From NCBI GenBank assembly GCA_902810705.1, contig CADDYU010000005.1, positions 1 to 60,904 on the forward strand: 60,904 nt of DNA, read 5' to 3'. Made by a program: the position numbers and the translations under genes. The stretch comes from Methylococcaceae bacterium (GTDB lineage Bacteria; Pseudomonadota; Gammaproteobacteria; Methylococcales; Methylococcaceae). The notes below the pieces were generated by a model. The model was not told where the DNA came from, did no database searches, and saw only the letters and a list, made by a program, of their open reading frames with translations. Positions 36,156 through 46,640 of this stretch are shown here, piece after piece; position 1 is the first letter of the stretch; each line of letters starts with the position of its first letter.

Positions 36156-36923
36156 ATGAAAGTGGTCATTCTTGCCGGGGGCTTGGGCACCCGCATATCG
36201 GAAGAAACCGTGACGAGACCCAAACCCATGGTTGAAATCGGTGGCAAGCCCATCCTTTGGCACATCATGAAATCCTATTCCGCTTATGGAGTGCATGATT
36301 TCATAATATGCCTGGGCTATAAGGGATACGTTATTAAAGAGTATTTCGCCAATTACTTCCTGCATATGTCGGATGTCACATTCGACATGAAGAATAATGG
36401 AATGCATGTACATAACAACAGTGCCGAGCCTTGGCGTGTGACGCTGGTGGATACCGGTGAAAACACCATGACGGGAGGACGTCTGAAGCGAGTGAGGGAT
36501 TATCTCGGCGATGAGGATTTCTGCTTCACCTATGGAGACGGCCTGAGTGACGTGAATATTCGCCGGCTCATCGAGTTTCATCGGTCCCAGGGTACTCTGG
36601 CCACGGTCACGGCCACGCAACCGACCGGCCGTTTCGGCGCCATGCAAATGGAAGAGTACCGAGTGACCCATTTCCAGGAAAAACCTAAGGGCGATGGAAG
36701 CTGGATCAATGGTGGGTTTTTCGTACTATCGCCCAAGGTCGTGGATTTCATCGACGGGGATAATTCCATTTGGGAGAGGGAGCCCCTTGAGAATCTGGCG
36801 GCGGAAGGGCAATTATCGGCCTATCTCCACGATGGCTTCTGGCAGCCGATGGACACGCTGCGGGACAAGATCCATCTCGAAGAACTCTGGGCTAACGGGA
36901 AGGCGCCATGGAAAACGTGGTAA
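36156..36923 (+). CDS. rfbF: Glucose-1-phosphate cytidylyltransferase
   Basis: A 255-residue nucleotidyltransferase with [20 protein letters not shown] at the N-terminus, [28 protein letters not shown] and a [18 protein letters not shown] segment. These are diagnostic of RfbF/DdhA, which makes CDP-glucose from CTP and glucose-1-phosphate. It has a good ribosome site (AAAGGAAATTAACC). The next gene overlaps it by 16 nt. It is the first step of the CDP-dideoxyhexose pathway encoded here. Confidence 0.96.
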   Translation: MKVVILAGGLGTRISEETVTRPKPMVEIGGKPILWHIMKSYSAYGVHDFIICLGYKGYVIKEYFANYFLHMSDVTFDMKNNGMHVHNNSAEPWRVTLVDTGENTMTGGRLKRVRDYLGDEDFCFTYGDGLSDVNIRRLIEFHRSQGTLATVTATQPTGRFGAMQMEEYRVTHFQEKPKGDGSWINGGFFVLSPKVVDFIDGDNSIWEREPLENLAAEGQLSAYLHDGFWQPMDTLRDKIHLEELWANGKAPWKTW

Positions 36924-37987
36924 GCCCCCAATTCTGGGCGGGCAAAAAGGTCTTCATCACGGGGCACACCGGATTCAAAGGCAGTTGGCTTTCGTTGTGG
37001 CTTCAGGAGATGGGCGCTAAGGTTATCGGCTATGCTCTGCCTCCACCCACCCGGCCGAGCTTGTTCGAGATCGCTCGAGTCGCCGAAGGCCTGACTTCCA
37101 TCAAAGGCGACATGCGCGATCAGGCTCATGTGCAAGAGGCTATTCAGGCGCACAATCCGGACATCATCTTTCATATGGCGGCTCAGCCGCTGGTGCGCTA
37201 TTCCTACCAAAACCCGGTGGAGACCTACGCCACCAATCTCATGGGTACGGTCCACCTGATGGAAGCAGTCCGCCGGACGAAGACGGCGCGCGTCGTGGTC
37301 AACATCACCACCGACAAGTGCTACGAGAATCGCGAATGGGTTTGGGGCTACCGCGAGAACGAGCCCATGGGCGGCTACGATCCCTACAGTAACAGTAAGG
37401 GCTGCGCAGAGCTCGCCACCGCGGCCTATCGCAATTCCTTCTTCAATCCCGAGCAGTATGCGCAGCACGGCGTGGCGTTGGCCTCAGTTCGGGCTGGCAA
37501 CGTCATCGGCGGTGGTGACTGGGCACAGGACCGTTTGATTCCGGACATCATGCGCGCCGTGATGACGAAAGAGCCAGTGCTTATTCGAAATCCCGACGCC
37601 ATTCGCCCTTGGCAACACGTGCTAGAACCTCTCGGCGGCTATTTGCGGCTGGCGGAGAAGCTCTGGGAAGATGGCCCGCGCTACGCCGATGCCTGGAACT
37701 TCGGACCCGAACCGGGCGATGCCAAGCCCGTGCGCTGGATCGTCGAACGCATCGCGGAGCACTGGCCGGAGGCACGTTGGGTGCTGGATGAGCAGTACCA
37801 GCCACATGAAGCCCAGTACCTGAAACTGGACTGCTCCAAAGCGGCGGCGTTCTTGAACTGGCATCCTCGCTGGACACTGGAGACGGCGCTAGAAAAGATC
37901 ATCGACTGGTATGCGCGCTATGCCTCCGGCAAGGAGAATATGCGGGCCCTCACCCTCAAGCAGGTTGCGGAATACTGCGCGGGATAG
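36908..37987 (+). CDS. rfbG: CDP-glucose 4,6-dehydratase
   Basis: A 359-residue short-chain dehydrogenase-type enzyme. The NAD site [38 protein letters not shown] and the YxxxK element in [13 protein letters not shown] are all present. RfbG/DdhB turns CDP-glucose into CDP-4-keto-6-deoxyglucose. It overlaps rfbF by 16 nt. The next pathway gene, rfbH, is 1.2 kb away because a broken acyltransferase gene lies in between. Confidence 0.96.
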   Translation: MENVVSPQFWAGKKVFITGHTGFKGSWLSLWLQEMGAKVIGYALPPPTRPSLFEIARVAEGLTSIKGDMRDQAHVQEAIQAHNPDIIFHMAAQPLVRYSYQNPVETYATNLMGTVHLMEAVRRTKTARVVVNITTDKCYENREWVWGYRENEPMGGYDPYSNSKGCAELATAAYRNSFFNPEQYAQHGVALASVRAGNVIGGGDWAQDRLIPDIMRAVMTKEPVLIRNPDAIRPWQHVLEPLGGYLRLAEKLWEDGPRYADAWNFGPEPGDAKPVRWIVERIAEHWPEARWVLDEQYQPHEAQYLKLDCSKAAAFLNWHPRWTLETALEKIIDWYARYASGKENMRALTLKQVAEYCAG

Positions 37988-38070
37988 AAAACTAATATTG
38001 ATAATCGCCCTGCAATAATTGTAATAAATTCGGGGCAAGTCATAGTTAGCATGGTAACAGGGAGGTTTCT

Positions 38071-39176
38071 ATGCAAAATATTTTTATTGATAAAAAGCAT
38101 GCCTCATATATGCCGGTCATCGACGGTCTTCGGGCTGTCGCGATCCTGTCGGTGATCATAGTACATAGCGTATTTCACTGGCCGTGGGTGATTAAATATC
38201 CTTTTATTGCCGATGTGATGAAGAAAATTCTTTTTTATACCGGTGTTCCCCTTTTCTTCATCATCAGTGGATTTTGTATCATCAGCCAGATTTTATTAAA
38301 GTATCAAAAGACTCAAAATATTCCTCAAGTCGGCACCTTTTTAAAGCATAGATTTAGGCGGATTTATCCTCCTTATTTTGTCTGTTTTTTGATCTTTCTA
38401 GGTAAGATTTTGCTCGTAGACGCTTATTTAAAAGACCAGCCGCTCAACGTCGACGAGATCAAGTATATGGTGCTCTATAATGTATTCATGCTTCAGATCA
38501 TCTCGGGCGACACGATGGTCGTAAATCCGGGGTTTTGGACGCTCTGCGTCGAAGCTCAATTTTACGTTCTGGTGGCCCTTATTATGTTAAGTGCATCCAT
38601 ATCAAGACTTGGTATAAATCTGGGGTGGATTGTATTTGGCCTGGTAAGCTTTATATCAATTTTCATGAATATTGCCGTCCAACTTGGGACACTATCCATC
38701 GATAACAGAGTTTGGTTCATGAGCATATTCCGTGCATGGCCTTTGTTTGTATTTGGAGGGGGTTTGGCGTGGCTGCGTTTAAAGCAAAATCAAACCTTAT
38801 GGCATTGTTTGATTGCAATTGGCATCGTGATTTTGACTCTTGCGAACAACCCACAAACAGCATTAATGTATTGATGTTTTGGCTAGCGCTGCCTTGGCAA
38901 TGGAATACTAATATCGTGACGGCTCGTTACTGGCAGGCCATGCTTTCTTCGAGACCAGCATTGTTTATCGGTCGGATTTCCTATAGTACGTACCTGATGC
39001 ATGGACTTGGCATTGCATTTTTGTCAGGTTTTGTCGGGCGCCTTTTCATTACCACTCCACTTCTAGGCATCATTGGAGCAATTGGTCTTTATACGTTTAC
39101 GTTATTGATAAGTTATCTATATTACCGCGCAGTAGAAAGCCACTTCCTACGTTCCGTTGAACTAAAGGCCGCCTAG
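38071..39176 (+). pseudogene. Frameshifted acyltransferase 3 family (OafA-like) gene
   Basis: Two adjoining frames together form one membrane acyltransferase. The first (38071-38874, 267 residues) starts with the family signature YMPVIDGLRAVAILSVIIVHS, has VPLFFIISGFCI and ends at TGA 38874. The second, one frame back, continues from about 38860 (VLMFWLALPWQWN) through IGRISYSTYLMHGLGIAFL to 39176, the usual C-terminal part. A single lost base around 38865-38875 explains the break. The intact protein would O-acetylate the polysaccharide. A sequencing error cannot be ruled out. Confidence 0.8.
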
Positions 39177-39203
39177 ACCATATTCAACTTCAAAGACACT
39201 AAT

Positions 39204-40562
39204 ATGAACCCAGCTGAACTGCGTAAGAAAATCCTGGAACTGGTGGCCCAATATGCCGATCAGGCATTTGCCCCTAAAGCATTTATCCCGGGCGAAACTC
39301 CCGTGCCACCTTCCGGCAAGGTCATCGGCGCGCCGGAATTGCAATACATGGTCGACGCCTCCCTGGATGGCTGGCTAACCACGGGGCGCTTTAACGAGGC
39401 CTTCGAAAAACAGCTGGCGGATTTTCTCGGCGTCAAATACGCACTGACCACCAATTCCGGCTCCTCGGCCAATCTCCTGGCGCTGGCTGCCTTAACCTCG
39501 CCGAAGCTCGGCGAAAAGGCACTGAAGCCCGGTGACGAAATCATCACCGTGGCCGCCGGCTTTCCCACGACTGTGAACCCCTCTCTGCAATATGGCCTGA
39601 TCCCCGTGTTCGTGGATGTCCACATCCCCACCTACAACATCGATCCGGCTCAGATCGAAGCCGCCATCAGCGATAAAACCCGCGCCATCATGGTCGCCCA
39701 TACCCTAGGCAACCCGTTTAACCTGGACGAAGTCATGCGCGTGGCTCGGAAGTACGATCTTTGGGTGATCGAGGACACCTGCGACGCGCTGGGCTCCACC
39801 TACACGCCATCGCAATCTATCCCCTACGGCCGGCATGACACCATCCCGGCCGGCGTCCCCCGCCTGGTCGGCACCTTCGGCGATATCGCGACCCTCAGCT
39901 TCTATCCGGCGCACCACATTACCATGGGAGAGGGCGGGGCCGTTTACACCAATAGCGGCAAGCTGAAGCCCCTCATTGAATCCTTCCGCGACTGGGGCCG
40001 GGATTGCTACTGCGCGCCGGGCATGGACAACACGTGTGGCAAGCGGTTCGATTGGCGATTGGGCGATCTTCCGCAAGGCTACGATCACAAATATACCTAT
40101 TCGCATATCGGTTATAACCTCAAGATCAGCGACATGCAGGCTGCCGTCGGCCTTGCCCAAATGGAAAGGCTGACCGATTTCATCGCGGTGCGCAAAGCCA
40201 ATTTCCGCTATTTAAGGGAAAGCCTCGCGGATCTGAAAGAATTTCTGATCCTTCCCGAAGCTACGCCGAATAGCGATCCGTCCTGGTTCGGATTCCCCAT
40301 CACTCTACGCCGGGAAACCGGTATCGACCGCACGGCGCTGTTGCGCCATCTTGACCAGAACAGAATAGGCACACGCCTGTTATTCGCTGGCAATCTCATC
40401 CGCCAGCCCTATATGCGAGGCCGCAATTACCGGGTGAGCGGCAGCCTCACCAATACCGATACCGTAATGGACCACACCTTCTGGGTAGGCGTTTACCCCG
40501 GCCTAAGGAAGGAAATGCTTGATTTCACTGTCGAGAAACTGGAGGCCTTTTTTCGGAAATAG
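39204..40562 (+). CDS. rfbH: CDP-4-keto-6-deoxy-D-glucose 3-dehydrase (E1, RfbH/DdhC)
   Basis: A 452-residue aminotransferase-fold enzyme. The iron-sulfur cysteines are C193, C268, C270 and C278 (the last three in [17 protein letters not shown]). The PLP lysine is replaced by His in [14 protein letters not shown], as in known E1 dehydrases that use PMP. It removes the C3 hydroxyl of CDP-4-keto-6-deoxyglucose. Between C193 and C268 there are about 18 more residues than in the Yersinia enzyme, centred on [20 protein letters not shown]. An E3 reductase partner (ddhD) is not in this window. Confidence 0.94.
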   Translation: MNPAELRKKILELVAQYADQAFAPKAFIPGETPVPPSGKVIGAPELQYMVDASLDGWLTTGRFNEAFEKQLADFLGVKYALTTNSGSSANLLALAALTSPKLGEKALKPGDEIITVAAGFPTTVNPSLQYGLIPVFVDVHIPTYNIDPAQIEAAISDKTRAIMVAHTLGNPFNLDEVMRVARKYDLWVIEDTCDALGSTYTPSQSIPYGRHDTIPAGVPRLVGTFGDIATLSFYPAHHITMGEGGAVYTNSGKLKPLIESFRDWGRDCYCAPGMDNTCGKRFDWRLGDLPQGYDHKYTYSHIGYNLKISDMQAAVGLAQMERLTDFIAVRKANFRYLRESLADLKEFLILPEATPNSDPSWFGFPITLRRETGIDRTALLRHLDQNRIGTRLLFAGNLIRQPYMRGRNYRVSGSLTNTDTVMDHTFWVGVYPGLRKEMLDFTVEKLEAFFRK

Positions 40563-40636
40563 GCCAGTACAACCCTTTTTCCAAATTCTCTTCCATTAAA
40601 AGCGAATTTTTTAACAAGCGTATCGAGATACAGGAC

Positions 40637-41212
40637 GTGCAACTAACGGAACTCTCCATTCCCGGCTGCTATCTGCTGCAACCCCGTGTGTTTCAGGACG
40701 CGAGGGGCCGTTTCGTTAAGCCACTGGCGCGATCCGTGCTCAAGACTAATGGCCTCCGCTTCGACTTCGTGGAGCAGTATTACTCCACGTCCGCCTGTGG
40801 CGTCATCCGCGGCATGCACTTCCAACTGCCGCCGCATGACCACGCGAAGCTGGTTTACTGTGCCGCCGGTGCCGTTATCGATGTGCTGCTGGATATCAGA
40901 AAAAGTTCAGGGGCTTTCGGCCGCCATGTGTCGCTGCCGCTTACAGCCGACTCCGGCCAAGTCATTTATATCGCTGCCGGGGTCGCTCACGGCTTCATCG
41001 CCACTCAAGAACCGGCCTTGATGGTTTACAACGTCACTTCCGAATACGCGCCCGCCCACGACGCCGGCGTGCGCTGGGACAGTTTCGGGTACGACTGGGG
41101 CGTCCGTGAGCCGGTCATCTCCGAGCGCGATCGCGGGTTTCCTGGCTTGGCCGAATTCGAGAGTCCATTCGGAGAGCCTTTGGAGAATTTCCGTCCTTTG
41201 GGGATAGGGTAA
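40637..41212 (+). CDS. RmlC-like nucleotide-sugar epimerase (possible AscE)
   Basis: A 191-residue cupin-type epimerase with the family pattern: FQDARGRFVKPLA, VIRGMHFQLPP with the catalytic His, KLVYCAAGAVIDVLLDIRKS, VAHGFIA and VYNVTSEYAPAHD. dTDP-4-keto-6-deoxyglucose 3,5-epimerases share this fold. Lying after rfbF-rfbG-rfbH, it may instead act on the CDP-3,6-dideoxy-4-ketohexose as a C5 epimerase, as AscE does in ascarylose synthesis. Start is GTG 40637 with AGGA upstream. An RmlC role is less likely because rmlA, rmlB and rmlD are absent. Confidence 0.85.
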   Translation: MQLTELSIPGCYLLQPRVFQDARGRFVKPLARSVLKTNGLRFDFVEQYYSTSACGVIRGMHFQLPPHDHAKLVYCAAGAVIDVLLDIRKSSGAFGRHVSLPLTADSGQVIYIAAGVAHGFIATQEPALMVYNVTSEYAPAHDAGVRWDSFGYDWGVREPVISERDRGFPGLAEFESPFGEPLENFRPLGIG

Positions 41213-41285
41213 GTGGAGGCAAGGCAATGATTTGTAGCCGGACGAGCCGTTATCGAAGTGTCGCGACACAACGAGAATTCCGAGC

Positions 41286-42197
41286 ATGAAAGCTCTGGTT
41301 ACCGGCGCCACGGGTTACATCGGCTCCAAGCTATGCGATCGGCTGCTGGCGGAAGGCTGGCAAGTGAACGCCATCGTCCGGGACTCCGGCCGCTCCCCGC
41401 CCGAGCGCTGGGAAGGGAAGATCCAGCCGATCCGCTATGATGGAACGACTCAAAGCCTGATGGACGGCGTTGCGGCGATCGCGCCGGACGTCGTGTTTCA
41501 TCTTGCCTCGCTCTTTATCGCCGAGCATCGCACCGAGCAAGTCGCCGATCTTATCGCCAGCAACATTCTGTTCGGCAGCCAACTCGCGGAAGCCTGCGCG
41601 CGAGCTGGTATCCAGCACTTCATTAGCACCGGCACTTCCTGGCAGCACTACCGAGCCGAGACTTACGATCCGGTCTGCCTGTATGCCGCAACCAAGCAGG
41701 CGTTCGAGGATATTCTGGATTTCTACGCGGACGCCTTCCGAATGAAGATCGTCACGCTCAAGCTATTCGACACCTACGGTCCGGACGATCCACGCCCCAA
41801 AGTCGTCAACCTACTGCTGCGGGCCGCGCGGACTGGAGAGCCGCTCGCCATGTCGCCCGGCGAGCAGCGGCTGGATCTCGTGCATGTCGATGACGTGACC
41901 CGAGCGTTCAGCCTTTGCGCCCGGCACTTGATTGATGATCGGACGGAAGGGCACGCCCAGTATGCCGTCTCTTCGGGGGCTAGCATTACGCTCCGCCAGC
42001 TCGCGGGACTGATCGAGCAAGTCAGCGGCAAGCAGTTGAACGTCACCTTCGGCGCGAGGCCATACCGGCAGCGCGAAGTGATGGAGCCCTGGCGAGGCGG
42101 ATCACCAGTGCCAGGGTGGGAGCCGAAAATTGATCTGAAATCCGGCCTGGCTTCAATAATCGATAGTTCCAAGGGAAATTCATCGCCATGTTTCTGA
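41286..42197 (+). CDS. NAD(P)-dependent nucleotide-sugar reductase (Abe/AscF-like SDR)
   Basis: A 303-residue extended SDR with GATGYIGSKLCDRLLAEGW, HLASLF, STGTSWQHY and the YAATK catalytic pair, then LFDTYGPDDPRPKVVNLL. It resembles the CDP-4-keto-3,6-dideoxyhexose reductases (abequose, paratose and ascarylose synthases). It is the likely last enzyme of the pathway. Which sugar results depends on the epimerase upstream: ascarylose if the C5 epimerase is active. The flippase follows 34 nt downstream. Confidence 0.82.
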   Translation: MKALVTGATGYIGSKLCDRLLAEGWQVNAIVRDSGRSPPERWEGKIQPIRYDGTTQSLMDGVAAIAPDVVFHLASLFIAEHRTEQVADLIASNILFGSQLAEACARAGIQHFISTGTSWQHYRAETYDPVCLYAATKQAFEDILDFYADAFRMKIVTLKLFDTYGPDDPRPKVVNLLLRAARTGEPLAMSPGEQRLDLVHVDDVTRAFSLCARHLIDDRTEGHAQYAVSSGASITLRQLAGLIEQVSGKQLNVTFGARPYRQREVMEPWRGGSPVPGWEPKIDLKSGLASIIDSSKGNSSPCF

Positions 42198-42231
42198 GCG
42201 ACCAACCGCCCTGCAAAAGGCTGAATTCAAT

Positions 42232-43815
42232 ATGACAGCTCGTCGTTCCGGCGTCTCACGTATTCTGTCCGGAAGCGCCGCAGCATGGGTGCGTATCGGC
42301 ATCACCATCGTGACGCAGCTTGCCTTGGTGCCTCTCTATCTTTCCTCCTGGGACGCTCGGGTCTTCGGCGCCTGGTTATTTCTACAGGCGACCTGGTCCG
42401 TCATCAGTGTCGTAGATCTTGGCCATCACGAGTACGTGGGCTATGAATGCCTACGCCTGGGTGCCGGTGATCGCGCAGCCATCTCCCGTGTAATTCTCTC
42501 CGCAGTTCCGATTGCCTTGCTGATCACCCTGTGGGATATCCTCGTAGTCTGGCTATTGGGTAGATCGGGCCTCGTCGGGAAATGGATTAGTCATAGTCCG
42601 GAACTCATCAATCAGTGGCAGGCCGCGCTCCTGCTGCAGACCGGCATCTGGCTGATCACCGGGAGCGTAGGGGGATTAATCGTAAGAGGGCTTGCCCCGT
42701 TTGGCTACTATCCTCGCATGGCCTGGTGGGGGGTCGTATATGCGTTGATCACAGCGTCGGTACCCGGTGTAGCCGTCTTTTACGGCGCTGATTTGTGGCA
42801 CGCCGCAATGGCCTTGAGCGTTGCCAGCGTCTCTTATTATCTCATCCACTTCGTGGACATTATCCGTATTGCACGACGCGAGGGTTTGCTCTCTGCCAGA
42901 CCTGCGTTGGCGCTTGGCATATTGCAAGGCGCCAAGTCCTTGTGGCTGACCGCGATGGGTTTTACTGAGATGGCCCGTCAGCAAGGTGCCCGAATCGTGC
43001 TGACTCCGTTGGCTGGCGTCAAGGACATGGCCGCGTTTTCCACCATGCGCACGGGCGCTAACTTCGCGCTACAGGGACTCAATACCGTGACCGGTCCGAT
43101 CATGCCGGAATTGATGCGGTTTTTGGCGGCACGTGACCAGCACCGTACGGAAAGCGCCTTCGCCGTCGTATGGCTGGTGCTTTGTGTCGGGCTCGCTCCC
43201 GCTGTTCTCACCGTGCAGTACTTCGCGCCGGCACTATTTCCCCTTTGGACCCATGGCAAATTCTCGTTTGATCCTTGGCTGTTCGGCATGTTCTCGCTGA
43301 GCGTTTTGGTTTATGCGCTGGCGCAGCCCGCCATCGCGGTGACGCGAGGCAACAATATACTGCGAGCCCAGTTCGTGATATCGGCCATCGCCGCTGCCAC
43401 AGGAGTTGGGGGAATGTTCTTGCTGGTACCGGTGAACGGCATTCGAGGAGCAGCCTTTGCCTTGTTGCTGGCGGAAATGATCAGCCTCTCGGCTTATCTG
43501 TTCGTGGCTACCCGTTGGTTGAAGGTGCATGGCATGCACTGGCCATGGCGACCCTTCTCGGCGGCATTCGTTTCCGTGATTGTCGCAGCTTCGGGAATGG
43601 CCGCACTTGCGGAATTCTCCTTCGTCAAGCGGGAGTGTTTGGTGACAACGGTTTTATTGGAAGCGTTAGTGGGGATGATTTATTGGCGATGGTTGCCACC
43701 CATGGCCCGCGAGCGGGCAGCCACCTTGACGGGACGGATTATGCACGGAGCTCTTCATGGCCGGATTGTGGCCGCTACCCATCAGTCCATCTTGAAGTCA
43801 ATCAAAGTCAAATAA
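42232..43815 (+). CDS. Lipid-linked oligosaccharide flippase (Wzx-like)
   Basis: A 527-residue polytopic protein with about 12-14 membrane segments and no other domain. The spacing of paired helices, an N-terminal LYLSSWDARVFGAWLFLQATW segment and a mid-protein MARQQGARIVLTPLAG element fit the polysaccharide transporter (MATE/MOP) family. It probably turns the undecaprenyl-linked unit across the inner membrane. It is longer than most Wzx proteins (400-480 residues). It ends 9 nt before the next glycosyltransferase gene. Confidence 0.82.
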   Translation: MTARRSGVSRILSGSAAAWVRIGITIVTQLALVPLYLSSWDARVFGAWLFLQATWSVISVVDLGHHEYVGYECLRLGAGDRAAISRVILSAVPIALLITLWDILVVWLLGRSGLVGKWISHSPELINQWQAALLLQTGIWLITGSVGGLIVRGLAPFGYYPRMAWWGVVYALITASVPGVAVFYGADLWHAAMALSVASVSYYLIHFVDIIRIARREGLLSARPALALGILQGAKSLWLTAMGFTEMARQQGARIVLTPLAGVKDMAAFSTMRTGANFALQGLNTVTGPIMPELMRFLAARDQHRTESAFAVVWLVLCVGLAPAVLTVQYFAPALFPLWTHGKFSFDPWLFGMFSLSVLVYALAQPAIAVTRGNNILRAQFVISAIAAATGVGGMFLLVPVNGIRGAAFALLLAEMISLSAYLFVATRWLKVHGMHWPWRPFSAAFVSVIVAASGMAALAEFSFVKRECLVTTVLLEALVGMIYWRWLPPMARERAATLTGRIMHGALHGRIVAATHQSILKSIKVK

Positions 43816-43824
43816 GAAGCTCAT

Positions 43825-44814
43825 ATGGCAAGCATTTCAGTTCTAATGCCTGTATATAACGGTATGCCCTACATTCGTGAAGCCGTAGATTCTGTGCTAG
43901 CTCAAGATTCTTCCGAATGGGAGCTGATTATTAGTGATAACGGTTCAACCGATGGTACCAGGGATTATCTCGATACCTTGCATGATTCTCGGATACGGAC
44001 TTACAAGCAAGATAGCAATCTCGGAATTTTTGGCAACCTCAATTTCCTGCTGGAGCAGGCCAAGGCTCCTATCGCGAAGATATTATGCGCGGACGATAAG
44101 CTACTGCCGAGGGCATTGAGCGACTCTTATAACTTCATGGTTGCGCACCCGGACTGTGCGATATGCGGCTGCTGGGAGGTTGGGGAGGCTACCACAAATG
44201 GATCTAACGGTTATGGCGGTAATCCTGGTGATATCCCGGTGTTTCTCAAACCGTCTGCAGCCATTTTGATGTTTGCGACCTTCGGCAATGTTGTCGGTAA
44301 TCTGTCAAAGGCCATTTGCCGGCCGCGATTAGTATTACAAGCTGGCGGCTTCGATCAGCGATATCCCTACGCCGGCGATTACGAAGGCTGGGTGCGAGTG
44401 GCCCGCCTCCACGGCGTAGCCTTTTTAAGAAAGGAACTGGTCTACGTGCGCCGGCATTCGGCGCAGAACTCCCATCTTCTCAACAAGAATAATGAGCTCA
44501 TCGCTCAGCAAAACCGAATACTTGCTTATCTTTGGTCGCAGGCAGGGGAATCGAATAAGGACCTTCTTAGAAAACATTGGACATTGCACTTCATAGCCCC
44601 TAGAACATCTTTATTCTTTAAGCTTTTAATTAAGGGAAAGCTGCAATCAGCTTTGGAATCCTGGAAATCACTGCCGGCAAACATTTCCGCGCTACATGCC
44701 ATCATTCAGTATCCGATTTGGAAAATCACCGGGAGAACCAGTTCGTATTGCAGATGGAGCACCGATCGGCTCAGAGCCAGAATAAATGAGTTGCAGCATG
44801 AAAGTTCGACCTGA
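43825..44814 (+). CDS. Glycosyltransferase family 2
   Basis: A 329-residue GT-A-fold enzyme starting with ISVLMPVYNGMPYIREAVDS, then IISDNGSTDGTRDYL and the metal-binding CADDKLLP motif. The C-terminal third is helical with a GDYEGWVRVARLHG acceptor-site-like segment. It adds one sugar of the repeat unit; donor and linkage unknown. Directly downstream of the flippase gene (9 nt). Confidence 0.9.
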   Translation: MASISVLMPVYNGMPYIREAVDSVLAQDSSEWELIISDNGSTDGTRDYLDTLHDSRIRTYKQDSNLGIFGNLNFLLEQAKAPIAKILCADDKLLPRALSDSYNFMVAHPDCAICGCWEVGEATTNGSNGYGGNPGDIPVFLKPSAAILMFATFGNVVGNLSKAICRPRLVLQAGGFDQRYPYAGDYEGWVRVARLHGVAFLRKELVYVRRHSAQNSHLLNKNNELIAQQNRILAYLWSQAGESNKDLLRKHWTLHFIAPRTSLFFKLLIKGKLQSALESWKSLPANISALHAIIQYPIWKITGRTSSYCRWSTDRLRARINELQHESST

Positions 44815-45005
44815 TTCTACGGCAGCACACTTGATTGTGATTCCGTTCTATCAATCTTCTGGTATATCAGCTGGAGGAATTAAATGATGGCGAACTCTTG
44901 GGCTGCACTTGTGGCTAAATCCGCTCAAAGCCGGACAAAGAACTATGATAGACGTGTATAGGTATAGGCTATGACGGCGGGTCGAGTTTTGCATGGGAGT
45001 GACTG

Positions 45006-46640
45006 ATGAATCGAAATAGTCGCGCTAGATGCGTCTCCGAGCCAGTGCTCCGATCGACTAGGACCTGCAGAAAAGTCAGGAAATTTGCGATGTGGAGTAT
45101 AGCCGTCTGTGCGGCCATTCAACTCCTGATTGAAGCGAGTGTTTGGAACGTCACCTGCGTCATTATTGTACTGATTACCTCCCTAATAACTTTACATTTC
45201 GTCGTTAGAGCCAAAATCATTCGTGCGGCTCCGCTACCGGTGCTTGTGGTTATAGGGTTCAATATCGCGACCATGAGCGGAGCACTTGTTGCTCAGACGT
45301 TGGATTTGCGAGCTCTGGTATTCAATTTACAAGTGCCCGAGATTACATTTATAGCCTGCGCATTGTTTCAAGTTTCTCTGCTGGCTGCTTTAATTATTTT
45401 CGCGTCCTCATCCATGTTTAGCTCAGTTAGTGAAAAAATAAATTCCCGGATACTTAGACCCATGGGCTTGATGCGAGCGCCTTCTCCAGGCCAATTATGG
45501 CTGATGGGATTGTTGGGATCAGCTATCTTGGCATGGACATCAATGGTAATGTATTCGGACGATGGAGTTCAATATGGTGATGTGGGAGACAAATTTCTTT
45601 TCGGCCTGACTTATCTCTCCTTTGGGCCTTTTTTGCTTCCTATTTTGGCCACCGCATTTCCCGAGGCTGGAAAATTTAATTCAGAAAACAAAGGCAGGCG
45701 CAAGTGGTTGTTGATCATCTATCTGCTTTGCTTGTTGCTCTTCGCCATTGCTCGTAATAGCCGCGCGACTTTCGCGGTCGGCATTGCAAATCTTAGTATA
45801 GGTGTCGGACTATTAGTCCTGCTTGGCCAATTACGTGTGCCCCAAAAGTTACGTCGACGGCTCGTCATAGGTGCGATGTTTCTGATGGCAGCCATGCCAT
45901 CTTTGTCTGATCTTGCTATAGCTATGGTTGTAGTACGGGGTGAGCGCGGCACTATATCGAGTATGGAACTAGTACAGCGTACGCTTGAAGCTTTTCAAGA
46001 CAAGAGAACCTTGCAGGAGTACCGCCGAGTATCAGCAATTTCTAGCAGTGCGAGCGAGTACGAGGAAAGTTATCTTTCCAATCCTTTCCTCGCTCGCTTT
46101 GTGCAAACCAAATTTTTCGACAATACCCTAGCACTAAAGGAAGTTCGAACGGGACAGCACGCAGAGGCTTTATGGGATATCACTATCGACAAGATGATTG
46201 CCTTATTGCCAACTCCTATATTGCGATTCTTTGGGGAAAATCTGGACAAAACAAGGCTGGAATTTTCAATGGGAGACGCAATGTATTATATGCAATATGG
46301 TACTGGCCTGGGTGGTTATAGAGTAGGCTCTCCAATTGGCCATGGCCTTGGGCTGATGGGATATTTCTTGTATATAGCAATTATTCCTTTATTTATCGTT
46401 GTCTTTGTTGCTTTGAATTCATTAACAACTTCCTCTATTGGTGTAGTAGTGATAAGCCCGATAGTTCTGCTACAACTAATAAGTATTTATTATTTAGCTT
46501 GTGGAGATTCTCTATTGGCGTTACCTACTATGATATTGCGGACCCTGCCACAGAATATCTTGACTTATTGGCTTGTATTCCATGTTACACGCTGGATTAC
46601 CGGCTTCAATCGTCCTAAATTCCTTGCCGTGAACTTATAA
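45006..46640 (+). CDS. Oligosaccharide repeat-unit polymerase-like membrane protein
   Basis: A 544-residue protein with about 12 membrane segments, an Arg/Lys-rich cytoplasmic start and a long periplasmic loop (about residues 330-455) with LEFSMGDAMYYMQYGTGLGG. The layout fits a Wzy-type O-antigen polymerase; sequence motifs are weak, as usual for that family. The ATG at 45006 has GGGAG upstream. A 191-nt gap with no clear gene precedes it. The repeat unit assembled upstream is its likely substrate. Confidence 0.68.
   Translation: MNRNSRARCVSEPVLRSTRTCRKVRKFAMWSIAVCAAIQLLIEASVWNVTCVIIVLITSLITLHFVVRAKIIRAAPLPVLVVIGFNIATMSGALVAQTLDLRALVFNLQVPEITFIACALFQVSLLAALIIFASSSMFSSVSEKINSRILRPMGLMRAPSPGQLWLMGLLGSAILAWTSMVMYSDDGVQYGDVGDKFLFGLTYLSFGPFLLPILATAFPEAGKFNSENKGRRKWLLIIYLLCLLLFAIARNSRATFAVGIANLSIGVGLLVLLGQLRVPQKLRRRLVIGAMFLMAAMPSLSDLAIAMVVVRGERGTISSMELVQRTLEAFQDKRTLQEYRRVSAISSSASEYEESYLSNPFLARFVQTKFFDNTLALKEVRTGQHAEALWDITIDKMIALLPTPILRFFGENLDKTRLEFSMGDAMYYMQYGTGLGGYRVGSPIGHGLGLMGYFLYIAIIPLFIVVFVALNSLTTSSIGVVVISPIVLLQLISIYYLACGDSLLALPTMILRTLPQNILTYWLVFHVTRWITGFNRPKFLAVNL

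Noticed and set aside
44799-44886. A 28-codon frame overlapping the end of the GT2 gene, with an IVIPFY segment like a glycosyltransferase start
   Set aside because: Too short to separate from chance, and no continuation in any frame was found.
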